The position numbers were made by a program, and so were the translations under genes. This document shows, piece by piece, positions 54,101 through 64,000 of a stretch of 64,000 bases of DNA (the stretch's first letter is position 1; the number at the start of each line of letters is the position of its first letter). The notes beneath the pieces are model-generated. The model was given only the letters and a program-made list of their open reading frames with translations, did not search any database and was not told where the DNA came from. The stretch comes from Trochalopteron elliotii (Eukaryota > Chordata > Aves > Passeriformes > Leiothrichidae), in assembly GCA_024734555.1 (NCBI GenBank), contig JANPWX010000026.1, positions 3,711,695 through 3,775,694 of the forward strand. Reading direction: 5' to 3'.

Positions 54101-56625
54101 CCCTGTAATTTACTTGTGAAAAAAATTAACAGAATTGAGAGATTTTTGCCTTCTCACAGAATCATTTTTCATCTATAAACTGCAGACTACCTGTACAGAA
54201 AGAACTACATGGCACAGAGGGAAGCTACCAAGGCATCAGAACTGACATGCATTTGGAGTCACACTGCCATGACTTAGCTAGGAAAAAGCTTCGCTCTGTT
54301 TCGTACAGCATTCCATATTTTTATCATTTTCACCTTTATAAACATCTCTGACCACTTCAGCTGAGGTCTGACTGGACATGGCAGCTGACACCATTTGCAG
54401 GCCAGTACTGCCATCACTCGCATCATGCCAGTGCCTTCGCACATAAAAACAATAAAACAACTCTACACCAATTAGGAGCTCCAAAGGCAACTGCACATCT
54501 CAGCCAAGAAAACACTGTGCAGGAGTCATGAAATTAAATAACAAGCTTTATTTATTTATTAATTAGCTAGACAAACTTCTACCATCTTTCTCAGCCCAGT
54601 AACTGATTGAACAGTGATTCTCAGTAAGAAAAAAGCCATCTACCACACAAACCCCCCCCTTGTAATTTTAAAGCTGCATAGTAACTCAGCAGTACAAGAC
54701 ATTACTGTCAACTGGAATTAGCCTCTGACCTAAAGAAAACTGGTCTGTGCCACATTTGCCAATGTGGGACATGTACTTAGCAGAGCAAACATGGAAAGTT
54801 AGTCAAAACCATTCCACAAGTAACTGACCAGAGAGTTTCTTTGACTGGGTACTTGATTCATTGCTGCACGATAGAAAATGGGACTCCTATTTTTGCAGTT
54901 CAACCACCATTAGTCACAATCCTCCCACTGTTGGTGTCCATGCCATCTTAAACTTGTCACTCTAATGACTCACATGCCTAACGACATCACTGGGTCCACT
55001 GCTTAGATGGCAGCAGACATAAAACTATGAAAATTCACTTTCATCTTTCTTCTTTAAACACAGTACAGATACATTTTTCACAAGTGGCATACACTAAACA
55101 AGAACTGTGTCAGGTAAAAACCTGTCATTTTTAGGGCAATTGTCAGCCACATCTGCTGAGCACAGAGCTGACACTGAAACCACCCTTTGAGAGCAACACA
55201 AGCTTATAGAAATCACATCTTAAGCAAAATTCACAGTGAAACCCTTCATTTAAAAAGATATTGTAATTTCCTACAAGCCATCTCAAACATTTAAGTCTCA
55301 CCTGGCCTAGAACCATTTGTAGTAACTTAGGGTAATTTCCTAACCTAAAAAAAAAAAATGTATTTTCAATGTCCCATGAAAACACATGAAGATTTGAAGG
55401 AAAGATATATACCTAATTTCAATGAACAGACTGATGGAAGAGACACCTTGTCAAACCCATCTAGTTTCAGAAAATATTAATAAAACTAGCTTTACTAAAC
55501 AAACACCATCTTAATACCGTCTAATGTTCTAATTAAAAGACATTATTATGTAAAAGATGCACAATAATTTAGGAACAAGCTGAAGTTAGTGATGCCCTGC
55601 AGTTTCTTCCAGTGCCATTTTCAAAATAGTTTCACAGGATTTCCTTTTGATGTTTTACATAGGCTTAGTAAAAGTACAGACAAAGTTTAAGACAGAAAAA
55701 CTTCCTGAGAAATAATTTTGATGCAGCTCTAACTTAAACTACATATAGCAGTAAGTAAATAAAGTTCATGCTTATGAGCATAACTTACAGAGCCATAGGA
55801 CCAAAGGCAACAAGTGAGAATGAACTGAAAGAGCAGCACAAAGAATTTTCCTTCTTTCTGCTTGTCTAAGTGCATAATCTGATTCAGAAAGAAGAGTTAC
55901 TGTATTCCATGTCATACAACTAGGCTTAGTAGCAAAATTCTTGTATACTGCTGATGCCAACAACACTGGAAAAATTATTCAAAATAAAAGAAATATTTTA
56001 TCATCAACTCTGAAAACAAAATTAGTTCATCTTCAGTGCTGCTCTTGCAGAGAACAAAAGTTTGTAAAAAAAATGCTTTGGCCAATGCAAGTGGTAAGGG
56101 GTAAGAGAAGACACTAGCTAGGTTATGCCACTACCACCAACTTGTTTTTCCCTTCTGTGCCCTAAATGTTTTGAAGGGTGTGCTCAGTCATATGGAACAC
56201 ACTTTGTGAGCTCCACATTTGTTCTGCTACCTGTCAATTTTAGCTGGTTTTAAAGCTGTGACTTTTTAAGTCCACCAAAAGCAAATGTTCAACACAGTCC
56301 AGCTCAAGAAATCTTAAATTGCTGGAAAGTGTAAAACACACCAGGGCCCTCCCCACATGTGTTGTGTTTCTTACACTGTTTCCTTAGGCTTCTACTACTG
56401 GTCACAGTCAAGATACACAACATGAGGCTACACCAATTTTCAGTCTCAAAAGAAATCTCAAAAGAAATTCTTACCTGGTGGAGGACCACCAAATTTTCTT
56501 TGCCCATTTTGCTGAACCATGCTGTATCCAGTCTTCTCCATGAGGGCAAGTAAAGCAGCCCCATTTTGAGCACCCCTTCGGATTTTGCTGCATCCATTAG
56601 CTGCAGCTTTATTCTCCTCGTGCAT
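45095..56625 (-). CDS. RBM46: RBM46, RNA-binding protein 46 (five coding exons, predicted 495 aa)
   Basis: Spliced coding region: join(56625-56475, 52896-52429, 51260-50478, 46548-46489, 45120-45095) on the minus strand. All introns are GT-AG and all are phase 1. The protein has an N-terminal leader (1-60), RRM1 (about 62-140), RRM2 (about 142-220), RRM3 (about 237-309), a low-complexity linker, and a C-terminal DND1-type dsRNA-binding domain (about 378-467), followed by a short tail (468-495). Sequence matches RBM46 rather than its paralogues A1CF and RBM47: the linker after RRM3 contains NGQISP and NGQHSP, and the dsRBD contains TPISMYSLK and [14 protein letters not shown]. In mouse, RBM46 is a germ-cell cytoplasmic RNA-binding protein needed for meiosis; that role is known from the family, not visible here. 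The first 467 residues are very well supported. The last 28 rest on splice-site reading only, and differ from the mammalian tail. Confidence 0.93.
45121..46488 (-). other. RBM46: RBM46 intron before the last exon
   Basis: A 1.4-kb putative intron, GTGAGT to CTACAG. It contains an uninterrupted A17 run on the plus strand (46054-46070). No further exon is seen. Confidence 0.6.
46489..46548 (-). CDS. RBM46: RBM46 putative cassette exon, 60 nt (residues 468-487)
   Basis: On the minus strand a T-rich acceptor (TTTTTCTTACAG) precedes 60 nt of open frame ending AAAG, followed by a strong donor GTGAGT. Joined in phase 1 to the dsRBD exon it reads [20 protein letters not shown]. Its length is a multiple of three and it enters and leaves in phase 1, so inclusion or skipping keeps the downstream frame. 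These two independent splice sites and the matching phase are the whole case; I do not recognise the peptide as a domain. An internal, non-terminal use fits the strong donor. Transcript data would settle it. Confidence 0.68.
46549..50477 (-). other. RBM46: RBM46 intron after the dsRBD exon
   Basis: A 3.9-kb intron, GTAAGC to TTACAG. It contains a purine-rich AAGA/AAAG tract on the plus strand at about 48230-48276. No open frame matches the mammalian C-terminal tail, so the ancestral last exon is not hidden here. Confidence 0.7.
50478..51260 (-). CDS. RBM46: RBM46 exon with RRM3, linker and dsRBD (residues 207-467)
   Basis: A 783-nt exon. It opens [18 protein letters not shown]; mammals have L where this reads P (residue 211). 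It continues into RRM3 with RNP2 VLYVRNL (237-243) and RNP1 RDYAFVHF (about 271-278). A variable linker (about 311-377) follows, then the DND1-type dsRNA-binding domain from [10 protein letters not shown] to QFTLLHL (about 377-467). The acceptor TTTGCTGTAG has a good T-rich tract. The donor is GTAAGC after CATCTAG at 50478, phase 1. If the donor is not used, the frame runs six residues into the intron (GKHKHF) and stops at 50460-50458, which would give a 473-residue retained-intron isoform. Confidence 0.98.
51261..52428 (-). other. RBM46: RBM46 intron between exons 2 and 3
   Basis: A 1.2-kb GT-AG phase-1 intron. Its middle (about 51790-51990) is extremely AT-rich, which produces a meaningless long plus-strand frame. 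Nothing else is recognised. Confidence 0.85.
52429..52896 (-). CDS. RBM46: RBM46 exon with RRM1 and RRM2 (residues 51-207)
   Basis: A 468-nt exon. It completes the split glycine and reads [18 protein letters not shown], the entry into RRM1. RRM1 has RNP2 VFVGKI (63-68) and RNP1 RGYAFVMY (around 102-109). RRM2 starts at RLFIGAIP (142-149), with RNP1 NRGFAFVEY (around 183-191). The exon ends RRRLIPG at donor GTAAAA. The acceptor is TTTTAAG with only a modest pyrimidine tract. RRM1-RRM2 in this family form the main single-stranded RNA-binding platform. Near-identity to mammalian RBM46 across both domains points to strong purifying selection. Confidence 0.98.
52897..56474 (-). other. RBM46: RBM46 intron between exons 1 and 2 (coding numbering)
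   Basis: A 3.6-kb GT-AG phase-1 intron, AT-rich with several A-runs (for example 53520-53531 and 55349-55359). The open frames inside it have no recognisable product. I see no repeat family or RNA gene. Confidence 0.85.
56475..56625 (-). CDS. RBM46: RBM46 first coding exon (residues 1-51)
   Basis: This exon encodes the N-terminal leader, starting [14 protein letters not shown] and running through the family-conserved [19 protein letters not shown] to KFGGPPPG. I chose the ATG at 56625-56623 because it aligns with the mammalian start (MNEEN...) and no ATG lies in frame between it and the exon's acceptor. The reading frame is open further upstream, but only by a TTG. The exon probably begins at 56703, after an acceptor preceded by a T-rich tract (about 56704-56725), so roughly 78 nt of 5' UTR share this exon. 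The donor GTAAGA follows CACCAG at 56475 and splits a glycine codon (phase 1). Confidence 0.93.
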
Positions 56626-56703
56626 ATCTGCAACAGCTTCAACAGAACATCGTAAATATTCTCTTTCACCAAATTCTAAGTTGTCACATGCAGACAAAAG
56701 CTA

Positions 56704-58539
56704 CTAAAATACAGAAAAACCACTCAGGCTATACTTGCCTATTTTCTGCAACTTTGCTTAGCATGAAGCTTCAATCCTACACCCAACCACTATCACCAAT
56801 GTACTTCCTTTACAGATTGCTCTGTAGCTGGGATAATCTGGAACTTCACCCAGCAACTACATAATTTGTATTCAAACTCTCCTAAACACTATCACGGCTA
56901 TCACAATGTAAGTAGCACAATTATTTTTAAGAATGCTGCCCTTCAAGTAGAACAATGAATTCTTTCATAAACCATGTCATCACAGTTGTGTAAGGGACCA
57001 ATAAGCTACTCGAGATGACAAGTTCTATTATCTTATTACTACATTTTATAAGAATACCAATTATTTCAAATTTGTATTTTAGTACTGAAATACTGGAGGA
57101 ACACTTAAGTCCATGCCCAGTTACTATAAAGAACTCAAAGAATGCATGAACATAAATAATTTAGTTAATACCAATATAAAACAAAATTAGGCAGAACTGT
57201 CTGGCAAAATTAAGGGTTTGGAATAATCCCACCTCTGGGCATCCCTATTTTCATGGCTTTATCCATTTTCACAATTTAAAAAACTAAACTTTATCAATAT
57301 GGCTGCTGCTGCCCTATCTCCTGTTTCTCTGGCATGCCAAAATCTCACTCAACAGCTTTAGGTTTCTGTCACCCAGGTGATGGAAAACAACCACATCACT
57401 TGGCAATTACCAATTTTACTAGTAAAGCCACTAAAAAAATCTCAAGTCAGATGCTTCTTTCGTTGCCTTCTTTTCCTTCTCCAATTCATTTTCTTTTCCC
57501 AAGATTTTCTGCCCTAAGATCTGCTTAGGCAAGCAATCTTTTTCATCACTTCAATGCTTTGTCCAAACGCCATTTCCAAGTGCTATGCCACTTCTCGAGA
57601 AATGCTGCCCAAAAAGTCATTGCCACAAAAATAAAGGTATCACTGTCTGTTCTTCAGTGCCCCTTATATTTTCAGCTTTGTCTTCAGACTTAGACTCCAA
57701 AGACAATGTCCTGAGACATCACCAGTTTAGTTTTTATAAGAACATTTTAAAAGAGCTTAAAGTTCACACAAGCGTTTCTTGACAACCCACTATTATTACT
57801 TGCTGAACAAAACTGAAGCTTTAAAATATACTATAGACCAAATTTATGGACTGAAGAAGTGCCTGTTCCCCTACTACGTTTATGGATGTTATGCAATATT
57901 ACTATCCAGAGCTGGGGCTGCAGTTTATTCCCCCACTCTTGCCCCAGCTTTGTCATTTCAAATGTACTTCAAATCAATGTAACTACTATTTCTAAGCCCA
58001 TTTTTTTTCCACAACAGCCTTCACATGACATTCTAACAGACTCTACAAATCCTTTAATTAGAATAGTGTTAAGAGTAATTTTTCTCACTGTATGGGAAAA
58101 AAGACTTTTGGTGGGGATTTTTTTTTTTAATCTTTTCATTGATCCAGTATTCATTTTGGGGCAGGAATCCATGCAAGCAACCACTCTGGAGAAGTTTAAA
58201 TTACATCTGTCACAGGGGACTATAAAAGCCAAATGTTTAACAAAACTCCTGACTTCATCAAAAGGAGATTGCAGAAAAGCAGCAGGGCAGAGCACAAAAA
58301 AATCCCCAACAGGTACGAGCAGAAACAGCATGGCTCCCACCTGCTAAAAATGGTGTCCCATCTCCTTTCAGCAAGTGAATTACACTTACTGTGTTTCACA
58401 ACCTACGAGCTGCACAGAGATCCTGTAATTAGGAAATCTTTTGGCAGCTTCAAGCCTGACAAGGCATGGAGACGACAACGAAGCTAGAGCGAGGGAGAGG
58501 CAAACTGATTCTCCCTTTGTTCTGGTGAGTTCAAACATC
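56704..58539. other. Probable RBM46 5' intron
   Basis: Lies between the CpG island and the first coding exon, so it is probably the intron after a non-coding first exon. A GTAAGT donor at 58389-58384 on the minus strand is one candidate start. No other feature is recognised. Confidence 0.45.
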
Positions 58540-59230
58540 GTTATCTGCAAGGACAGCAAGCGGGCCCCAGACGGGCACCTCGGGAGCTCCAAGGGGCCAA
58601 GCGGCCCTGAGGAGCTCCAGGAGGCCCATGCAGGAAGCAAGCCAACCTCGGGCACGCCCCGGGCACAAACGCCACAGACGCGAGGAGGCACAACTGCATG
58701 TGGGACAGTAAAGGAAGAGAATAAACTCAACACCCCGGCAATCTCCCTGCGCTACTCCGGCCGATTCGCACATCAAGGCCCCTTTCTCCACACCGCTTCA
58801 TCCTTCATAGTACTGTCCCCGCCCTTCCCCACGGCAAGGACCCGAACCCACCACTATCGCCAGGCAGACGAGGCCACGGCATGTCCCCGCTGTCCCGTCG
58901 GGAGCCGAACGCCACCGAGGGCTGCCCAGCCGCCGGCGCTGTCAGCGCCTCATGCGCCCGGCCCCGCGGCCACAGCTTTCCCTCGCTCTCAACCCGCCCG
59001 GCCAATCAGCGGGCGCGGAGGGCGGGCAAGAACACAATTGACAGGCCACGCCAGCCAATCGCAGCGGGGTGAACGTGCCCGGCACGCGAGCGCTCTTTAA
59101 AGCGGGCGACGGTTGGGGGGGACGCGCCCGGCGCGCGCGCCGCGGCCGCCGCTGGAGCCGTTGGGACGGCGCGCGCTGCTCCTGCCCTCAGGGCGGGCAC
59201 GCGGCGCCGCCTCAGCTCCCCGGCATTCCA
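58540..59230. promoter_or_regulatory. CpG island, probable RBM46 promoter region
   Basis: This is the only CpG-dense stretch in the window; CpG is rare everywhere else. It holds CCAAT boxes at 59002-59006 and 59055-59059 (both reading on the plus strand), GC boxes at 59020-59025, 59191-59196 and, reversed, around 58817-58824, and a TTTAAA near 59096. It lies about 2 kb upstream of the RBM46 start codon, as expected for a non-coding first exon. Minus-strand donors that could end such an exon are GTAAGT (exon end 58390) and GTAAGC (exon end 59267). The orientation of the CCAAT boxes leaves a divergent plus-strand transcript possible. The transcription start cannot be fixed from sequence alone. 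Confidence 0.75.
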
Positions 59231-59434
59231 TTCCATTCCTAATTGGGTGCCAGCGGTCGAGCTTACCGTTACGGCTTTCAGAACCTGGCTGGTATATTTT
59301 TTGCGTCCTTAGACTTTAATCTGCTCCGAAATGGCATATTTGGGTTTTTAGGATGTGCTCTGGCATGCACTCGTGCTTTAGGGAGTGTTTAGTTCCTTGT
59401 GCAGGTCTGCGTTGGCCAGTAATACCAAAGTGAA

Positions 59435-59706
59435 ATATCACTGAATCAATGAGGTTGGAAAAGACCTCTGAAAAAGTCAAATCCAGCCTACAACCGAACA
59501 CCATCATGTCACTAGACTGTGGCACTAAGTGCTGCCTCCTGTCTCACACAGGGATGGTGACTTGATCACCTCCCCAGGCCGTCCATTCCAGTATTTAATC
59601 ACCCCTTCTGTGAAGGAATCCTTCTTAATGTCCAACATAAACCTCCCCTGGGTGCAGCTCAAGACTACATCCTCTTGTCCTGTCGCTGGTTGCCTGGGAG
59701 AAGATA
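59435..59706 (-). mobile_element. CR1 LINE, truncated 3' end (reverse orientation)
   Basis: The plus strand reads ATCAATGAGGTTGGAAAAGA, then CAGGGATGGTGACTTGATCA, then CCGTCCATTCCAGTATTTAA, then AACATAAACCTCCCCTGGG and CTGGGAGAAG. This is the reverse complement of the avian CR1 3' end. It sits just outside the CpG island, upstream of RBM46. Confidence 0.9.
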
Positions 59707-62700
59707 TGTCAGGTTTCAATCCCTGTTGGTTCAGTTAATATTTCAGTCTCTTAGAAATGAACCCCAGGAGCTTCACAACAACTGCAGCCACTTGCCAAGC
59801 CAGATGGGTTGGGGGCCCTGTGGTTCTAGCACTGCTCCTGACCTCCCATCACAACTCCTTAGGGCTCACATAGCAAGGCACACATCAAATGTACCAGGGT
59901 TAATATGGGATGTGGGATTAGCTTGCAAGTTCTTCAAGTTCTTATCATAATGTTGAGGCCTGTTTCCCCTCAAACATCTAGCAAATTAAAGTCTTTCAAA
60001 ACCAGTATACTTTCACAAAAAACTTTTCCCCCTCCCTTTTCCTAAGGTTTATGTGCTCAAATGCACTTATGACTGAGGCAGAGAATCCCTGAAATTTTAC
60101 CTTCAGGACATGCAAATTCATCTTTATTATGAGTATGTTCCAGAGGTTTAGCAATCTCACTTTAAATCTGTACTGCCACAGAATTGCCACATCGTCATAT
60201 ATTAGACATTTGGTCATTTGAGTTTCCTTATTTTTCAAAGAAAATGCATGTTATGCTTTGATTAATAATGGCATGTTACCCTCATCACGTAATTTACAGA
60301 TAGTATGTCTCCATTTTAAAGTTCTGAATGGCCAACATACCAAAGCTATTGCCTTCAAGATTAGATTTCACCACCTTTTAATTTCAGGTGGTGCCTGTTT
60401 GATTTTCGTTTGTTTTTTTTTTCCATCACATCTAAATCAGCCACAAAGCCTCTCATAGGAACCAGCTTGGGGTATATTAAGTCAAAGAAAGTTTGTGATA
60501 TTTTGACTGCAGCTGCATGTCCCTGTTGCATTAAAGACTGCTCACTCCCTGGCAGAAAATTTCATGTGCTTCAGTTGTTACTGGTGGTGGAAAATACTGA
60601 AGGAATGCAGGCAATCTCTTGTAGATGAAAAAAAACCCCACCCAAACTCACAATTCCTCAGAATTTCCTCTGTATTTCGTGTAAGTTAGACCTTACTGGA
60701 TAGGTTGTCATGTACAGCCATTTCTGGAATACAGCAGAAGGTCTCAAGGAAAACATACAAATTTGCAATCAGGTTTTTCACTTTATGGCATGAATAAAAG
60801 AGAATATAAAAACAACCAAAAAGTAATCCGTGTTTATAATCTCTTATTAAACATCAAAGGTGAACATAGGAGCCAAACACCCCTGCCTTTCTAAAAGAAA
60901 TTAATGATCCTTTTCTTCCTTTGTTCCCCATGTGCTAATTGGGTATCAAGAGTTCTCACTGTACCCTTGCCCACAGGTGCCAGCTGCTTTTCTTTGACGA
61001 CCTGACTGTTCACTATAATTAGGCTTTGCTAAGAACAACTGTTTATAACCTGTATTTTTCTTGGATTTTGCTGTGACTCATAATAAAATCTGAGCTGAAT
61101 GTATTAATTCATTTTCCTAGTAAGACATGATTTACAGAGGAATGTAATATTTTTTATTAAATTAAGAACCATATTGGATAACTTCAGGTCTTCAGAAGAG
61201 ATCTTACACACCTGAAAATGTTTACACTCTGAAAGTTTTATTCACTTGTTTTTCATGAACTTTTATGAAAGAATGGGAAAAAAGAACCTGGCCCAAAACA
61301 TGTCTTGGTATTTATCACAGTGTTTGGTTTTTTATTGCTCTATTGAGTCAGTACCTTAGGACATAGCTGTTTAACTTTCAAACCTGATAAACAGAAACTT
61401 ATTTTAGGATTATTTTACAAGAATTACAGCATAATTTACTGAAAAGCATTTAGCACCAATTCTGGTTAGAAAATTACCTTAAATTGCAAATAATATACTG
61501 TTTGCCCCAAAGCTTTATACAGTTCCTATTAACACTGAGTTAGTTTCCTCACTAATGTCTCGTTGAAACTCTCACAAATCTGATGGATGAGGAATGAGGA
61601 CAGAGTCTTGCCAAGATTATGACATAGATTTCTTTGGCTAGATTTAAAAATGTGAAAGAGGTCTTTTTCTTACACATTTTATTTTATAGCACTGCACCAG
61701 ACAGTGCTTTTCCTTCTAAGTTATTTTAGGTAGCTGTAACACAGAAGCCCTTGATATTTAACTTCTGTTTTATTGGAATGCTAGCAAGTCCCACCATATA
61801 TATTCCTAGAGTGGGCTATTACTGCAGTTGTAATATACTTTAATAGAAGCATTAGCTTTTTTTTGTCAGCGTAAATTTTACTATGGCCTGCAGCAGGAAA
61901 AGAGGGCTTGTAGTATTTCTTTGCACTCTGACAGGTTTGATATGTATGTAGTAGAAATACTTTAAAAGGAAGCAGACATCCTTTGAAGTTTAGACAAAGG
62001 TCTCTGTAGAAAACCTAGACATAATATGATTGTAAATCTAATTGTAGTAAGCTGTCTGGAAAGACTTCATTTCAGTCAATCAGTCCATTTTATTTTGGGT
62101 TTCACTTTATCAAGCTCTGAAGTGCTTATTAGGATCCTCCTAACAAGGCATCCTAATGCCTAAAGGGTCTTTTTTTTTTCTTGAAAAGCACGGTTTGTTC
62201 TCATTCAGCTTTCTGCCTTAAAAGGTTGGAATCTTTTTTAATTAAAAAATTACAAGATCTAATATTGCTGAAATGAGCATTTGGGGGAACAGAATATTAA
62301 TTGTAGAAAAAGCATAATACAGAGTTCCTTTTTTGTTAAACCACTTTGAGACACAAGCCACTTGATTTTAACATGCAGTGATGACAAATGGATTCTGGAT
62401 CATGTTCTGTCTTCACTTCAGTGAGTACAAATGTCAACAATTGCACTGATGTAAATTGAATTAAATCAACTTTAAGCCAATATTGCTGAGTGTGGAGTGA
62501 TGTAAAATGTGCATTAACAAAGTGTATAAAATGTCTTTTCTTGTTTTTCCCCTCATTACATCCAGAACTATCACTTTCTGCTCTTTCTAAAAACCTGGGC
62601 CCTTCATGACAAAGCTGTGCCTTTTATCACTGAGCAAAATGGCAGTTTTCTGGCAGTATAACTAAGCCTGAGAGGGAAGGAGCAGAAGGGAACTTCTGAA

Positions 62701-64000
62701 AAAGTAACACCACAGAGGGTTGGTGGAAGAAGTGGTGAATATTAGGAAAGAGATGTGAGGAAAGGACAGGAAGGAGGGAAGGGCCAAGGGAGACATAGAG
62801 AATCCTGTCCTACACCACTGCGGTCTTTTGATGTTTCATCATCACAGAATGCTTTCCAGTCTGCTTTTTAGGCAGATGTTTCAAAAGCATTCTGAAACGG
62901 AGATATATCCTCTTCACCTCAGTGGATTGAAGAGGATTGGCAAGAAAATGGCTACTGCCACAACAAGCGTGAAACTAGAGTTTTCTTCACAGAAAAATGT
63001 GGAGTACAAAGAACTATAAAGCAGGCTTCCTTCCTCACACCACTGCTGTCTCAGTCCTCACCAAAGGGCTTGGAAAGATCAGACACAGCCCCTGCTCAGT
63101 TTTTTTATTTCTCTGCAAATATTGCCAAAAATACTTGAATATTTGAATTTATGGTAGTTTCTGTGAAAATCTTAGAACATATCTCAGCATTGAAACCAAA
63201 TAGGTGTTGAACTGTAAAGTCTTTGGTCATACCAGATCTGACCTAGACATTAAGTGGAAGTTTATCAGGGAGTCTGAAGACTTTTATATCACATTAGCTT
63301 TTGAATATTAAATAGTTCTGGAAATAAATTACATTGAGTGCAACAGTGGACAACGAGATTTCATTCTCCTTTTCCTAAATTTAAATATTTAAAATACCTT
63401 TTGAGTAATTTGAAAAGTGGAAAGAGCTCAGTCTTTCTTTAGGTTGCTCATACCTGGCTTTGAATTCCTGCTTATACTGAGAATCCTAAAAGGCATTGAT
63501 GTATCCAGTTCACATCCTCTTAATTTGCAATCCAGTTGTGGTAAACTGCCAGCTACCTTTCAAGTCAGGAAACTCTGGCCTGTCAATACCAATTGTAGTT
63601 GAACAACTTAAAGTCCTTCTGTGTCATTTTCTTTGTTAGCGATACAGTGTTCTGCTTGGAGACACAATTAAGAAAGCCTGAAACAATGTTACCTGTAATT
63701 TTGGGTGTTTCTTTCATTTGTATATACACACACATTTTTATAGATTTGTCACTTATACACACATAGAATCCCACAATTTCTCTTCGAGGTTTCTTATGGT
63801 ATTAAGTACAGCTAACAGAATGAGTTTTAAATGCTTTTCTGTATCTAGATGTTGTCTTTCCTACAAAGCCTAGTGACAAAACTCAAACTGTGGTGAAAAA
63901 TTAACTAAGAATCACTAATTACATCGTGGGCAACTATATACTATAGTAGTAATCAGTGTTATGCAGCTTAACTGTTTCTTCCATTTCTGGTTAGATGTTA
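59707..64000. other. Intergenic upstream of RBM46, no gene recognised
   Basis: AT-rich with no recognisable exon. LRAT, the usual vertebrate neighbour on this side, does not appear in any frame here. A purine-rich tract lies at about 62740-62795. Confidence 0.7.

Noticed and set aside
56626..56697. N-terminal extension of RBM46 starting upstream of the ATG at 56625
   Set aside because: The upstream start would be a TTG; the ATG at 56625 matches the mammalian start and the extension is probably 5' UTR.
58441..59100. 219-residue plus-strand open frame in the CpG island
   Set aside because: GC-rich DNA has few stop codons; the frame is rich in Ala, Pro, Arg and Gly, has no domain, and overlaps other open frames on both strands.
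59707..64000. LRAT coding exons expected from synteny
   Set aside because: No frame resembles the LRAT catalytic domain; the gene must lie beyond the window if synteny holds.

Overview
The window is vertebrate nuclear DNA, most likely from a passerine or closely related bird. It is AT-rich and mostly non-coding, with GT-AG introns, sparse CR1 LINE 3' ends (the typical avian retroposon), two solo retroviral LTRs and one CpG island. There are no bacterial-style operons, and almost all open frames are chance ORFs.

One protein gene can be supported: RBM46, on the minus strand. It is a germ-cell RNA-binding protein with three RRMs and a DND1-type double-stranded-RNA-binding domain. Its coding exons read from high to low coordinate: 56625-56475, 52896-52429, 51260-50478, 46548-46489 and 45120-45095. 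The splice phases agree throughout and predict 495 residues. Skipping the 60-nt fourth exon keeps the frame and predicts 475. A CpG island at about 58.5-59.2 kb, with CCAAT and GC boxes, is the likely promoter region. The long AT-rich stretch below 45.1 kb is the likely 3' UTR.

The most notable observation is at the C terminus. The tail I know from mammalian RBM46 (66 residues starting DYNFHR and ending SNQASFF) is not an open exon here. A decayed copy is recognisable on the minus strand at 44407-44213, inside the presumed 3' UTR. Fragments of it (RPYFYPG, LACGSH, SNQAMFF) occur in the right order and at nearly the right spacing, but in three different frames and behind an in-frame stop. The bird gene appears to end instead through two upstream exons that encode an unrelated tail of about 28 residues.

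The 43 kb downstream of RBM46 (1-43.5 kb) looks like a gene desert. In other vertebrates this side faces NPY2R at a distance. It holds two related solo LTRs 39 bp apart, each with its own perfect 6-bp target-site duplication (8.45-9.47 kb), CR1 fragments, a (TCCA)23 microsatellite, a near-perfect 31-bp-arm hairpin at 27.0 kb, a perfect 13-bp-arm hairpin at 10.0 kb and several 22-26 bp tandem duplications. The 59.7-64 kb flank, upstream of RBM46, shows no gene; LRAT, the usual neighbour, was not found within the window.
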